Shown here piece after piece: positions 19,200 through 28,432 of a stretch of DNA of 64,000 nucleotides. The notes under the pieces are model-generated. The model saw only the letters and a program-made list of their open reading frames with translations, had not been told where the DNA came from and ran no database searches. How positions within the stretch are numbered: position 1 is the stretch's first letter; every line of letters begins with the position of its first letter. Position numbers and translations under genes: made by a program. Source of the stretch: Vibrio sagamiensis NBRC 104589 (GTDB lineage: Bacteria > Pseudomonadota > Gammaproteobacteria > Enterobacterales > Vibrionaceae). The DNA lies in NCBI RefSeq assembly GCF_007990935.1, contig NZ_BJXJ01000019.1:22228-86227 (forward strand). The letters run 5' to 3'.

Positions 19200-19604
19200 A
19201 TGCCACAAAAACAGCCTAATTCAACGCCAACCTCTGGTAAACCGGGTAATACTGGTTTAACTCGCATCATCAAAGCTACGGGGTTCTCTATACAAGGTTT
19301 AAAAGCCGCTTTTAAATATGAAGCTGCCATTCGTCAAGAACTTGTACTGCTGGTCATTGCCATCATATCCGTTTGCTTTTTAGATTTAAGCATTATAGAG
19401 CGTATTGTCATGCTAGGGGTGGTGGTATTGGTATTGATTGTAGAGTTACTTAACTCAGCTATAGAAGCCGTTGTTGACCGAGTCGGTACGGAGTACCATG
19501 AACTCAGTGGTCGAGCAAAAGACATTGGCTCTGCTGCAGTTTTGGTCGCTATGCTATTCGCTGGCTTTGTATGGCTGTACATTCTTGCTGGTCATTATTT
19601 ATAA
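19200..19604 (+). CDS. dgkA: Diacylglycerol kinase
   Basis: Small integral membrane kinase phosphorylating diacylglycerol to phosphatidate, recycling lipid made when glycerophosphate or phosphoethanolamine groups are transferred. From ATG 19200 it is 134 residues, with a polar N-terminal extension of about 20 residues before the conserved core. Conserved elements are AAFKYEAAIRQE, three membrane helices, and LIVELLNSAIEAVVDRVG, which contains the catalytic Glu and ExxxD metal site. An upstream start at 19158 would add 14 residues without a ribosome site. Neighbours are LPS core genes. Confidence 0.93.
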   Translation: MPQKQPNSTPTSGKPGNTGLTRIIKATGFSIQGLKAAFKYEAAIRQELVLLVIAIISVCFLDLSIIERIVMLGVVVLVLIVELLNSAIEAVVDRVGTEYHELSGRAKDIGSAAVLVAMLFAGFVWLYILAGHYL

Positions 19605-19659
19605 TACTATCATCATCTGAGTGTAAACCATGATTAAGTGCCACCAACAGGACAATAGT

Positions 19660-20340
19660 ATGATTTGGTTTGATGACCAAATCATTTCCAACCCACGCCA
19701 ATCGCTGTTTGATGCTCAATATTGGCAAGAGCAAGATAAAGTGGTGGGCAGCGCATCCGGGCGTGGAACCACATGGTTTATCCAACTTAATGATTTACAA
19801 GCCGCTTTACGCCATTATCGTCGTGGTGGTTTATTTGGTAAGTTGGTTGAAGATCACTATTGGTTTACTGGATGGGAGCAGACTCGTAGCCTACAAGAGT
19901 TTAATCTGCTCAGAGTGCTGATTGAATCTAGTGTGAATGTCCCTCGACCGATTGCTGCGCGCGCAGTTAAAACTGGCTTAACTTACCAAGCGGATCTTTT
20001 GAGCGAAAGAATTCCCAATGCTCAAGACTTGGTTAGTTTTTTGCAAGAAAAGCCATTATCGGAAGCCATGTATCAGAAGATAGGGCAAGAAATTGCCAAG
20101 ATGCATAACGTTAATGTGAATCATACTGATCTGAACATTCACAATATTCTGATTGATAATCAGGAAAAAGTATGGCTCATCGATTTTGACAAATGCCGTC
20201 AGCAATCGGATGGTGATTGGAAGCAAGGCAATTTAGAGCGTTTGAAGCGCTCTTTTTTTAAAGAATTGAAGCAACGCCAGATACATTGGCAAGAGAAGGA
20301 TTTTGATGTACTTAAAACGGCATATTCTTTAAGTCGTTAG
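19660..20340 (+). CDS. kdkA: 3-deoxy-D-manno-octulosonic acid kinase
   Basis: Phosphorylates Kdo of the LPS inner core with ATP; vibrios and Haemophilus carry phosphorylated single-Kdo cores. A 226-residue kinase-like protein starting MIWFDDQII. SGRGTTWFI and LRHYRRGGLFGKL are KdkA signatures, and NHTDLNIHNILID (catalytic Asp and Asn) and WLIDFDKCR (metal-binding DFD) form the active site. An AGGA box seven bases before 19660 supports that start over 19630. It follows dgkA at 55 bases and probably shares its transcript. Confidence 0.92.
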   Translation: MIWFDDQIISNPRQSLFDAQYWQEQDKVVGSASGRGTTWFIQLNDLQAALRHYRRGGLFGKLVEDHYWFTGWEQTRSLQEFNLLRVLIESSVNVPRPIAARAVKTGLTYQADLLSERIPNAQDLVSFLQEKPLSEAMYQKIGQEIAKMHNVNVNHTDLNIHNILIDNQEKVWLIDFDKCRQQSDGDWKQGNLERLKRSFFKELKQRQIHWQEKDFDVLKTAYSLSR

Positions 20341-20479
20341 GGCTAGTAACGCTCCAGAAAATTTATGCTTTGTTTATGTCAAAGCTAAGTCATTTAGTTT
20401 AGCGCATAGTTAACTACTACAATGAAATAAGAACTGTTGCACTTTACGTGAGCGCAATATTAAGCAGGTAACATTCATA

Positions 20480-21544
20480 ATGAAAATACTCGTAACTGGC
20501 GGTGCTGGTTTTATTGGCTCTGCAGTCATAAGACACATCATTGGTGATACAAAAGATACCGTCATTAACTTAGATAAATTGACTTATGCGGGCAATTTAG
20601 AGTCCTTAGCGGAAGTATCGGATAGTGAGCGTTACCATTTTGAGCAGGTTGATATCTGTCAACGTGACGAGCTTGATCGCGTATTTGAAAAGCATCAACC
20701 TGATCTTGTGATGCACCTTGCGGCTGAGTCTCACGTAGATCGTTCCATTGATGGACCTGCGGCATTTATTGAAACCAATGTCATTGGAACATATCACCTT
20801 CTTGAATCGGCTCGCCAATATTGGTCGACACTGGATGATACACGCAAAGCCGCTTTCCGCTTTCATCATATTTCTACCGACGAAGTATATGGTGACCTAG
20901 AAGATACGGATGATTTGTTTACTGAAACCACATCCTATGCACCAAGCAGTCCGTACTCCGCTTCTAAAGCATCCAGCGATCATCTTGTTCGAGCGTGGCA
21001 GCGAACTTACGGTTTCCCAACCGTTGTTACTAATTGTTCGAATAACTATGGACCTTACCATTTTCCAGAGAAATTAATCCCTCTAATGATCCTTAATGCA
21101 TTAGATGGCAAACCGTTGCCAGTTTATGGCGATGGTATGCAAATCCGTGATTGGCTGTTCGTCGAAGATCATGCTCGTGCTCTTTACAAAGTCGTTACTG
21201 AGGGTGAAATCGGTGAAACATATAACATTGGTGGTCACAATGAAAAAGCGAACATTGAAGTGGTGAAAACCATTTGCTCTCTACTTGAAGAGTTTCGCCC
21301 AAACAAACCTGCAGATGTTGAATCTTATGAATCGTTGATCACCTATGTGAAAGACAGGCCTGGTCATGATATACGCTATGCCATTGATGCAACAAAAATT
21401 GCTCAAGAGCTGAACTGGACGCCTGAAGAAACGTTTGAAAGTGGCATTAGAAAAACGGTTGAATGGTACTTAAGTAACCCACAGTGGTGGCAACGTGTTT
21501 TGGATGGTTCATACAGTTTAGAAAGACTCGGAGCAGGTGAATAA
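20480..21544 (+). CDS. rfbB: dTDP-glucose 4,6-dehydratase
   Basis: Makes dTDP-4-keto-6-deoxyglucose. The 354-residue extended SDR has the NAD motif TGGAGFIGS at residues 7-15, the catalytic ISTDEVYGD segment and the YSASK Tyr-Lys pair near 160. It opens an imported rightward operon with rfbA and the Fdt-type trio; its stop overlaps the rfbA start by one base. The usual partners rfbC and rfbD for rhamnose are absent, which points to a different final sugar. AGCAGGTAAC precedes the ATG. Confidence 0.96.
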   Translation: MKILVTGGAGFIGSAVIRHIIGDTKDTVINLDKLTYAGNLESLAEVSDSERYHFEQVDICQRDELDRVFEKHQPDLVMHLAAESHVDRSIDGPAAFIETNVIGTYHLLESARQYWSTLDDTRKAAFRFHHISTDEVYGDLEDTDDLFTETTSYAPSSPYSASKASSDHLVRAWQRTYGFPTVVTNCSNNYGPYHFPEKLIPLMILNALDGKPLPVYGDGMQIRDWLFVEDHARALYKVVTEGEIGETYNIGGHNEKANIEVVKTICSLLEEFRPNKPADVESYESLITYVKDRPGHDIRYAIDATKIAQELNWTPEETFESGIRKTVEWYLSNPQWWQRVLDGSYSLERLGAGE

Positions 21545-22410
21545 TGAAAGGTATTATTCTTGCTGGTGGTTCAGGTACTCGTCTTTACCCGATCACACGA
21601 GGCGTATCGAAACAGTTATTGCCCGTTTATGATAAGCCAATGATTTACTACCCGCTGTCGGTACTTATGCTTGCTGGTATTCGTGAAATTTTGGTAATTA
21701 CCACTCCTGAGGATCAAGAAGGTTTTCAGCGCTTGCTTGGTGATGGCTCTGACTTTGGTATTGAACTGCAATACGCAACCCAACCCACGCCAGATGGTTT
21801 AGCTCAAGCATTCATTATTGGTGAAGAATTTATCGGTGACGACAGCGTTTGCTTAGTGCTGGGGGATAATATCTTCTATGGGCAAGGCTTTACACCTATT
21901 TTACAAAATGCTGTTGAAAGAAAGATCGGAGCAACAGTTTTCGGTTATCAAGTCAAAGACCCGGAGCGATTTGGTGTGGTGGAATTTGATGCCAATATGA
22001 GAGCCGTATCTATTGAAGAAAAGCCATCAGCGCCAAAGTCAAACTATGCTGTCACTGGCCTGTATTTCTATGATAACCACGTGGTCGAAATGGCCAAGAA
22101 AGTGAAACCTTCTGAACGTGGGGAGTTGGAAATTACAACTTTAAATGATATGTACTTGAACAATGGTTTGCTAAATGTTGAGTTATTGGGTCGAGGCTTT
22201 GCTTGGCTAGATACAGGCACTCATGAAAGTTTGCATGAAGCATCTTCCTTTGTGCAAACCATTGAGAACGTTCAAGGTTTGAAAGTCGCTTGTTTAGAAG
22301 AGATTGCCTGGCGCCAAGGGTGGTTGTCGAATGAACAGTTGTCTAAAGCAGGTTGTGCTTTAGCTAAAAATGAATATGGCCAGTACCTGTTAGCATTGTT
22401 GGAAGAATAA
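21544..22410 (+). CDS. rfbA: Glucose-1-phosphate thymidylyltransferase
   Basis: Forms dTDP-glucose from dTTP and glucose 1-phosphate; 288 residues, the standard length. The N terminus [20 protein letters not shown] and [16 protein letters not shown] are the nucleotide-binding motifs, and [15 protein letters not shown] and [13 protein letters not shown] are also conserved. Shares one base with the rfbB stop and abuts the next gene. It supplies the substrate for RfbB in making the dideoxyamino sugar predicted from the following genes. Confidence 0.96.
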   Translation: MKGIILAGGSGTRLYPITRGVSKQLLPVYDKPMIYYPLSVLMLAGIREILVITTPEDQEGFQRLLGDGSDFGIELQYATQPTPDGLAQAFIIGEEFIGDDSVCLVLGDNIFYGQGFTPILQNAVERKIGATVFGYQVKDPERFGVVEFDANMRAVSIEEKPSAPKSNYAVTGLYFYDNHVVEMAKKVKPSERGELEITTLNDMYLNNGLLNVELLGRGFAWLDTGTHESLHEASSFVQTIENVQGLKVACLEEIAWRQGWLSNEQLSKAGCALAKNEYGQYLLALLEE

Positions 22411-22815
22411 ATGAAAAAGCTCATTCGTTGGATTGATTTTCCAGTCATTGGTGATGAAAGAGGAAGCCTTGTCGCTTTAGAAGCAAACAAACTCATTCCT
22501 TTTGGCATTAAGCGTGTTTATTACTTATTCGGTATGCAGTCTGATTTACCACGTGGTTTTCATGCTCATAGAGAGCTTGTTCAAGTGGCGGTTTGCTTAA
22601 AAGGTAGTTGTGATATTTTGATGGATAACGGTCATAAGAAAGAAATTGTTAGATTAAGTTCACCTAGTCAAGGATTATTGATTGATGTAATGCAATGGCA
22701 TGAGATGAGTAATTTTTCTGAAGATTGTGTACTGTTAGTGCTTGCTAGTGATGTATATGATGAGAGTGATTATATTCGTAATTATGACGCTTTTCTTAGA
22801 GAGGTAGAATTATGA
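22411..22815 (+). CDS. dTDP-4-keto-6-deoxyhexose 3,4-ketoisomerase (FdtA/QdtA-like cupin)
   Basis: Small cupin of 134 residues beginning with [25 protein letters not shown] sequence; [26 protein letters not shown] and [12 protein letters not shown] carry the conserved histidines of the WxcM-like ketoisomerase family. It should convert the RfbB product to the 3-keto isomer, the substrate for transamination at C3. Whether it makes the galacto (FdtA) or gluco (QdtA) isomer cannot be told by eye. It directly abuts rfbA and overlaps the next gene by four bases. Confidence 0.85.
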   Translation: MKKLIRWIDFPVIGDERGSLVALEANKLIPFGIKRVYYLFGMQSDLPRGFHAHRELVQVAVCLKGSCDILMDNGHKKEIVRLSSPSQGLLIDVMQWHEMSNFSEDCVLLVLASDVYDESDYIRNYDAFLREVEL

Positions 22816-23273
22816 AAATTCATCCGCTAAGTGATGTTTCTTCTTCAAAAATAGGCAAGGGGACTACAATATGGCAATTTTCAGTGGTTCTTTCTGGTGC
22901 GCAAATAGGCGAAGACTGTAATTTATGCGCGCATACCTTCGTAGAAAATGATGTTGTTCTTGGTGATCGGGTTACGGTTAAAAATGGCGTTTATCTTTGG
23001 GATGGTATTGTTTTAGAAGATGATGTGTTTATTGGCCCTTGCGTTGCATTTACGAATGACAAGTTCCCGCGCTCAAAACAGTACCCAGAGTCGTTTTCAA
23101 AAATTCAAATTCAGAAAGGCGCATCTATCGGTGCTAATGCAACTATATTGCCGGGTGTTACCATTGGACAAAATGCAATGGTAGGCGCTGGCTCTGTTGT
23201 TACTAAAGATGTGCCCGCGATGGCTGTTGTTATTGGCAATCCAGCAAAAATAATTAGATATACTGAGGCTTAG
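22812..23273 (+). CDS. dTDP-3-amino-3,6-dideoxyhexose N-acetyltransferase (FdtC-like)
   Basis: A 153-residue left-handed beta-helix acyltransferase. Hexapeptide repeats run through most of the protein ([40 protein letters not shown]), ending [10 protein letters not shown]. An [19 protein letters not shown] segment is typical of the FdtC/QdtC/WxcM N-terminal group. The start overlaps the stop of the ketoisomerase gene (ATGA). It would acetylate the 3-amino group after the aminotransferase acts, using acetyl-CoA in the cytoplasm. Confidence 0.85.
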   Translation: MKIHPLSDVSSSKIGKGTTIWQFSVVLSGAQIGEDCNLCAHTFVENDVVLGDRVTVKNGVYLWDGIVLEDDVFIGPCVAFTNDKFPRSKQYPESFSKIQIQKGASIGANATILPGVTIGQNAMVGAGSVVTKDVPAMAVVIGNPAKIIRYTEA

Positions 23274-23279
23274 AATAGC

Positions 23280-24383
23280 GTGATTCCATTTCTAGATTTA
23301 AAAAGTATTAATCAGCAATACCAAAAAGAACTAAAAGAAGCATGTGCTCGCGTGATTGATTCCGGCTGGTATATTATGGGCAATGAACTAACTAAATTCG
23401 AGGCTGAGTTTGCTGCATATTGCGGAACTAAATATGCTGTCGGTGTGGCAAATGGTTTGGATGCTCTCACCTTAGTCCTTCGAGCTTGGAAAGAGTTAGG
23501 TAAACTTTTAGAAGGTGATGAAGTTATCGTTCCTGCAAATACTTATATCGCAAGCATTCTAGCCATCACAGAAAACAATTTAGTGCCTGTGTTAGTTGAA
23601 CCAGATATTGATACTTACAACTTAACGAAAGAGGGCATTGAGGCTGCAATCAGCCCAAGAACAAAAGCTGTTTTGCCTGTTCATCTATACGGCCTAATTT
23701 CACCAATGCCGGAGATCATGCAAATTGCAAAAGAGCACGATTTACTAGTATTGGAAGACTGTGCTCAAGCTCATGGGGCTCTGATTCATAGTAAGAAAGC
23801 AGGTAATTGGGGGGATGCTGCTGGTTTTAGTTTCTATCCTGGCAAAAACCTTGGCGCGTTAGGTGATGCGGGTGCTATTACAACTAATGATGATGAGTTA
23901 GCACAAACTCTGAGGGCGCTGCGCAATTACGGCTCTCACAAGAAATACGAAAATTTATATCAAGGTGTAAATAGTCGATTAGATGAAATTCAAGCAGCAA
24001 TGCTGAGGGTTAAACTTCATCATCTCGATGCTGAAACGTTGCGTCGTCAGGAAATTGCTAAGCGCTATAGAGCTGAAATCAATAACTCATTAGTCATCTT
24101 GCCTAAAGTGGAAAATGAAGCAGAGCATGTGTGGCATCTATTTGTTGTTCGGTGTGAACAACGTGAAGCACTGCAAAATTGGCTTTCTCAAAATGATGTT
24201 CAAACACTGATTCATTATCCAATACCACCTCATAAACAAATGGCCTACAGTGAATTGAATGACTTGTTAAATCCGGTTACAGAAATGATTCATCAGCAAA
24301 TAATTTCATTGCCAATGGATCCAACAATGGATAATGAAGCTGTAACCAAAGTCATTCAATTGGTGAACGAGTTCAAGGCGTAA
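23280..24383 (+). CDS. dTDP-3-keto-6-deoxyhexose aminotransferase (FdtB/QdtB-like, DegT family)
   Basis: PLP-dependent sugar aminotransferase of 367 residues. It starts with GTG at 23280 ([17 protein letters not shown]), six bases after the acetyltransferase stop. DegT/DnrJ features are present: ANTYIASI near residue 87, [11 protein letters not shown] near 155 and the PLP lysine in [18 protein letters not shown] near 183. With the two preceding genes and rfbAB it completes a pathway to dTDP-Fuc3NAc or dTDP-Qui3NAc. Confidence 0.88.
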   Translation: MIPFLDLKSINQQYQKELKEACARVIDSGWYIMGNELTKFEAEFAAYCGTKYAVGVANGLDALTLVLRAWKELGKLLEGDEVIVPANTYIASILAITENNLVPVLVEPDIDTYNLTKEGIEAAISPRTKAVLPVHLYGLISPMPEIMQIAKEHDLLVLEDCAQAHGALIHSKKAGNWGDAAGFSFYPGKNLGALGDAGAITTNDDELAQTLRALRNYGSHKKYENLYQGVNSRLDEIQAAMLRVKLHHLDAETLRRQEIAKRYRAEINNSLVILPKVENEAEHVWHLFVVRCEQREALQNWLSQNDVQTLIHYPIPPHKQMAYSELNDLLNPVTEMIHQQIISLPMDPTMDNEAVTKVIQLVNEFKA

Positions 24384-24618
24384 ATATTTTACTCAAAGTA
24401 ACAGCGATAACGGATTTTTTGATGGTTGATGATGTTTTGACGTGGTTTATTCAAAACTGACAATGAACATGTGTGGTGATGCTAACAGCTTCTATTTTAC
24501 CTTTATCTGCTATTGGTTCATCACGCAACTTTTTATAATGTTTATACTCAAGCCATTATGTGTAGATTAAATAAAATGGTCTGATATAGTTATTTTAGAA
24601 TGTTTAGGTGTACTAAAA

Positions 24619-25197
24619 ATGAAAATTAAGCGTGAGTTTGGTAGATTTTTACGTCGTTGTTTAATCTACTTGAGAAAATATAAGTACTATATGTTGTCGG
24701 ATAAGAGGTATTGGGTTAAATATAGTTATTACCCTATTCTTTTTAAGAACAATCTTAATTTTTCATTTGGGGAAAATACATTTTTTGGAGTGAAATCAAG
24801 CCCTGATTTCTTTTCGAGTTATGGTTATATTGATTGCAGGCTTTCAACTGACTTTATAAAAGTTGGTGATAATTGCGTTTTTAATAATGGCTTTTCTTTA
24901 ATAACGAGAGATGCAAATATTATAATAGGAGATAACTGCCTGTTTGGAGCCAATCTGTCTATAGTGACATCAGATTTTCACGATTTAGACCCAAAAAATA
25001 GATTTGCACCATCAAATATTAAATCCGGAGATGTAATTATAAATGACAATGTATTTTGTGGTAATGATGTTAAGATTTATAAGGGTGTAAATATCGGGGA
25101 AAATTCAATTATAGCGGCAGGGTCAATTGTTGTTAAAGATATACCTGATAACGTGATGGCTGCTGGGAACCCCGCTAAAGTGGTTAGGCGAATATAA
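24619..25197 (+). CDS. Hexapeptide-repeat sugar O-acyltransferase (WbbJ/NodL-like)
   Basis: A 192-residue protein with an N-terminal basic/aromatic segment and a C-terminal left-handed beta-helix. Visible repeats include VGDNCVFNNGFSL, IGDNCLFGANLSIVTSDFHD (with the catalytic-type His) and VNIGENSIIAAGSIVVKDI, ending MAAGNPAKVVRRI. Probably acetylates a sugar of the core or O-unit. It is strongly AT-rich and separated by 235 noncoding bases from the upstream operon, suggesting separate acquisition. The acceptor is unknown. Confidence 0.82.
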   Translation: MKIKREFGRFLRRCLIYLRKYKYYMLSDKRYWVKYSYYPILFKNNLNFSFGENTFFGVKSSPDFFSSYGYIDCRLSTDFIKVGDNCVFNNGFSLITRDANIIIGDNCLFGANLSIVTSDFHDLDPKNRFAPSNIKSGDVIINDNVFCGNDVKIYKGVNIGENSIIAAGSIVVKDIPDNVMAAGNPAKVVRRI

Positions 25198-25330
25198 AAT
25201 TTCCCATAAATTATAAACATATACAATGTGTTTGAGGGGATACCTTAATTTGCTTCTTAAACTATTTGATATGATTTGTTGACTTAGTCTAATTATCAAA
25301 TTAAGTGTAAATGGAACAGGGTAATAAAAT

Positions 25331-26215
25331 ATGATAAAGGTCTCATTTGTTTTACTGGCTTATAACCAATCAAAGTTTATTGAATCAGCGATAAGATCCG
25401 CACTTGAGCAAGACTATGAAAGTATAGAATTTATTTTTTCAGATGATTGCTCGAGTGATGATACATTCGAAATTATTGAAAAAACTTGTGCTCAGTACCC
25501 AAATAAAAATATCATTCTTAATAAAAATAAAAAAAACATCGGTATTGCTGAGCATTTTAATGTTGCCATGGCTAAAGCGACAGGGGAGTTAATCGCTATA
25601 GCTGCAGGGGATGATATATCATTATCGTCAAGGGTTAGCAAAGCTGTAGAGTGTTTCAATCAGAACGAAAAAATTTCGTTTTTGTCTTTTAATGATGAAA
25701 AAATTGATGAAAATGGAAAGAGTATTGGACGTTTATCCCGTCTAGATGGTGACCTTCGCTTTTCTATTTCTGATTATACTTCAGGAAAAAAAATTATGGC
25801 TAGTGGAGCATCAAGAGTGTTTAGACGTAGTTTATTTGACACATTTAATGGCTTAGATTCGCTTTGTCCGACAGAAGATACCCCTTTCTTACTTAGAGGG
25901 TTATACTTAGGGGATGGTATGGTTATTAATAGTCCTGGTATTTACTATCGAATTCATGATAATTCATTATCTGCTCCAACCAATATAGTTAAAATGAAAC
26001 ATGAAAGAATAAAAAAACAATATCTCAAAGATATTGAGATAGCAAGAAAGCTAGATTTAATATCGGATCAGAATTTAAAGTTAGTCAATAATTGGATTGA
26101 ATATATTAGTTTGAAGAAAGATAAAGCGGCAAGTAAAGGTATAAGAAAAATAGGTATACGATTTAAGTTGCTATTTAATCAGGTTTCTTTAAATAAACGA
26201 TTCAAGTTTAAATGA
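25331..26215 (+). CDS. Glycosyltransferase family 2
   Basis: GT-A fold transferase of 294 residues. The N terminus VSFVLLAYNQSKFIESAIRSAL, FSDDCSSDDTFEII near residue 36 and the DxD-type AIAAGDDISL near 95 are typical; PTEDTPFLLRGLYLG includes the acceptor-site acidic motif (ED). It is probably one of the transferases that adds the Fuc3NAc/Qui3NAc-type sugar or its neighbour to the LPS core, but this is an inference from position. The gene is AT-rich, 133 bases after the acyltransferase, and followed by a decayed region. Confidence 0.85.
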   Translation: MIKVSFVLLAYNQSKFIESAIRSALEQDYESIEFIFSDDCSSDDTFEIIEKTCAQYPNKNIILNKNKKNIGIAEHFNVAMAKATGELIAIAAGDDISLSSRVSKAVECFNQNEKISFLSFNDEKIDENGKSIGRLSRLDGDLRFSISDYTSGKKIMASGASRVFRRSLFDTFNGLDSLCPTEDTPFLLRGLYLGDGMVINSPGIYYRIHDNSLSAPTNIVKMKHERIKKQYLKDIEIARKLDLISDQNLKLVNNWIEYISLKKDKAASKGIRKIGIRFKLLFNQVSLNKRFKFK

Positions 26216-26830
26216 ATGATACTATTCCTATTCTATTCGTTATTGTTAATTTATTATTAATGATATAGATAAATGGTGTTTATAAAAATTTGCAGCTTGG
26301 TGATTTTTTGCATTTTTATTAGTCGCTCAATATATGAAGAAACAACTAATACACAATACACCAATTGATGTGAATGAAATAAAAGGTGCGTATAATGAAT
26401 TTTTATAAATTCTTTAATCAACAGGGTGTGGTTGGAAGTAAAGTAACCTAGATAGATTGAAATGTACTCTATTAAAGGATTTGAAGTGACGTCATGTACA
26501 TTGGCAAGAGAATTACTTTGATATACTATTTAATTCATTATTTTCTGAAAGGTAGTATCAAGGTTTAACTTTTTACATTACTACAGGAAGTTACATGATG
26601 AAACTTAGTTAAAGACTCAGTCTGTTTGGCGAAAACATCTTCTAAGGGCAAGACTTTCGCCTAAGTATCAAAAATCCAGAGCCTAAAGCCGATATCGATG
26701 AAAACGTCTCAATCAAGCGTAACGAATAAACTCGAGAACAGCTATTCTATAACTAGACGTAATGTTTAATAGAAAGACATTTTACGTTTTATGAGTATCA
26801 ATTAAAACCCATTTATCAGTAGGAGGTAAG
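26216..26830. other. 615-base AT-rich gap with decayed coding remnants
   Basis: No intact gene. Contains the interrupted acyltransferase-like fragment at 26595-26729 and otherwise only very short frames. The composition is as AT-rich as the flanking imported genes, so it is likely the scar of deleted or degenerated LPS genes. It ends in the strong AGGAGG ribosome site of the pyruvyltransferase gene. Confidence 0.6.
26595..26729 (+). pseudogene. Degenerate hexapeptide-acyltransferase N-terminal fragment
   Basis: One reading frame from the ATG at 26595 reads MMKLS, stop, RLSLFGENIF, stop, GQDFRLSIKNPEPKADIDE and NVSIKRNE, stop. The GQDFRLSIKNPEP..DIDENVSI part looks like the beginning of a left-handed beta-helix acyltransferase. 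Two internal TAA codons interrupt an otherwise coherent frame, and the helix repeats that should follow are missing. Interpreted as a remnant; a chance resemblance is possible. Confidence 0.38.
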
Positions 26831-27670
26831 GTGAAAAACTACAAAGGCTTTCGGGGTTTTCTAAAACGTTTGTCATATAAATATGATAAAGCCAAAGGAG
26901 TGGACTCCTCTTCGGAAATTGCATTGCATTGGTGGAATGGTCGCCTTAATTTTGGTGATGTTGTAAATAAATTCATTGTAGAAAAGCTATCTGGAAAGAA
27001 AGCAATTTGGTCATCCGATAAATCTGATAAAGAACATCACCTAGTCATTGGCTCTGTCTTACAGTCTTCTAATGACAATGCAATCGTGTGGGGGAGTGGT
27101 ATTATATCGGATAGAAAAACGCCACTATTTAAACCCAAGAAAGTTTATGCAGTAAGAGGGCCTAAAACAAGGGAGGTCTTGCTCGCCCGGGGGATTGACT
27201 GCCCGGCGGTCTATGGTGATCCCGCTTTAGTTTTGCCATCGCTAATACAGCCTAGCAACTCTGGTGTCATGTATAAGTTAGGTATTATTCCGCATTACAA
27301 CAATAAAAATGATGCATTCTTTAATCAAAAATTTCCTGATGATGTAAAAATAATTGATATCGAAACTGATGATGTTCAGGAGTTTATCGATGAAATCGCG
27401 TCTTGTGAGCTAATTGTTTCAAGCTCGTTACACGGAATTATTGTTGCTGACGCTTATGGCGTGCCTGCTCACCATATTTCTTTTGATGACTCGGTGGAAG
27501 GAGGTGAGTTTAAATTCTTCGATTACTACCTTTCAGTTGGACGAGAGTGTAATTTGCCTATCAAAGTATCGTCTTCCACTAGTATCGAAGAGCTCTATGA
27601 GTTACCAAAGAACTATGACATAAAAATAGATATTCAACCTCTTTTAGATAGCTGTCCTTTTAAACAATAA
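26831..27670 (+). CDS. Polysaccharide pyruvyl transferase family protein (ExoV-like)
   Basis: A 279-residue protein starting with GTG, supported by an ideal AGGAGG box six bases upstream. The segments ALHWWNGRLNFGDVVNKFIVEKL, AIVWGSGIISD, VYAVRGPKTREVL, YGDPALVLP and SSLHGIIVADAYGVPAHHIS are characteristic of pyruvyltransferases that add a pyruvate ketal from phosphoenolpyruvate to a sugar. The product would place a negative charge on the LPS outer core or a surface glycan. Last rightward gene of the imported block, followed by a strong terminator. Confidence 0.87.
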   Translation: MKNYKGFRGFLKRLSYKYDKAKGVDSSSEIALHWWNGRLNFGDVVNKFIVEKLSGKKAIWSSDKSDKEHHLVIGSVLQSSNDNAIVWGSGIISDRKTPLFKPKKVYAVRGPKTREVLLARGIDCPAVYGDPALVLPSLIQPSNSGVMYKLGIIPHYNNKNDAFFNQKFPDDVKIIDIETDDVQEFIDEIASCELIVSSSLHGIIVADAYGVPAHHISFDDSVEGGEFKFFDYYLSVGRECNLPIKVSSSTSIEELYELPKNYDIKIDIQPLLDSCPFKQ

Positions 27671-27671
27671 G

Positions 27672-27708
27672 ATATGCCCCGAAACTAAAATATCGGGGCA
27701 TATTTTTC
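27672..27708 (+). terminator. Rho-independent terminator after the pyruvyltransferase gene
   Basis: Perfect 11-bp stem ATATGCCCCGA / TCGGGGCATAT with a ten-base loop and a T run. It lies in the 39-base gap between convergent genes and may partly stop leftward transcription too. Confidence 0.88.
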
Positions 27709-27709
27709 T

Positions 27710-28432
27710 TCACTTATCTCGGTGAACTACAAGCCTGTCTTGAATTTGTTCGTAGAGTCTAAAAAGTTCAATGTATATCTTATTGCAGAGATTTATATCA
27801 GATTTATCTTTTCGACAACTGCCAATTGTTGATGGAATATCGGCTCTTTTGACAATATCTGGTCTTAAAACATACGTGGATACACCATGTTTATACGGTT
27901 TTTCCATGTAGTCATCTACAGGCTCTATAAACTGAATTGCGTTTTTTATGAATTTCGAAGCTGCATGCGGAGTTAGAATATATCCCATAATACCGCATGT
28001 GCGTTTGTTGAAGCGTACAATATCAAGTTTGTTATTAACTGAAGATATGACTTTAAATGATTTAGGCTTGGTTGCTGCAAGTTTTAGAAAGTCGTATTGC
28101 TCCGCCAATGTGTCGAAACGTGAAAACACGTCAAAAAATTCAGGCAATAAGTCGCAGTTATCTTCTAGAATCAGTATTGGTTCGTTTACCTCCAAGCACT
28201 TCTCCCAGGCTAGGTGGTGACTAGAGAAGCAAGCAATTTCGTTCTCAACTAGCCTATAGCCAAATCGTTTTCGGGTAAGAGCGTCATTGCTACGTTCAGA
28301 GTATAGAAAATTTGGCACAGAGGAATCTACCGCTTCTATAAATTCGAATGGTATGTTGGCTTTGTTGAGTGTATTTTCCATGCGAACTCTTCTATCAACT
28401 GAGCGTTTCAAGTTAATAACAAAAACTTTCAT
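27710..28432 (-). CDS. Glycosyltransferase family 25 (LPS type)
   Basis: A 240-residue LgtB/Lob-type transferase. MKVFVINLKRSVDRRVRMEN, FEFIEAVDS, IACFSSHHLAWEKCLEVNEP, ILILEDNCDL (conserved ED metal site) and GIMGYILTPHAASKFI are diagnostic of GT25, which often add galactose or glucose to LPS oligosaccharides. Its start overlaps the waaA stop by four bases, so it is coupled to the conserved waaA-waaF-lpxM-hldD side of the locus. Donor unknown. Confidence 0.87.
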   Translation of the reverse strand: MKVFVINLKRSVDRRVRMENTLNKANIPFEFIEAVDSSVPNFLYSERSNDALTRKRFGYRLVENEIACFSSHHLAWEKCLEVNEPILILEDNCDLLPEFFDVFSRFDTLAEQYDFLKLAATKPKSFKVISSVNNKLDIVRFNKRTCGIMGYILTPHAASKFIKNAIQFIEPVDDYMEKPYKHGVSTYVLRPDIVKRADIPSTIGSCRKDKSDINLCNKIYIELFRLYEQIQDRLVVHRDK

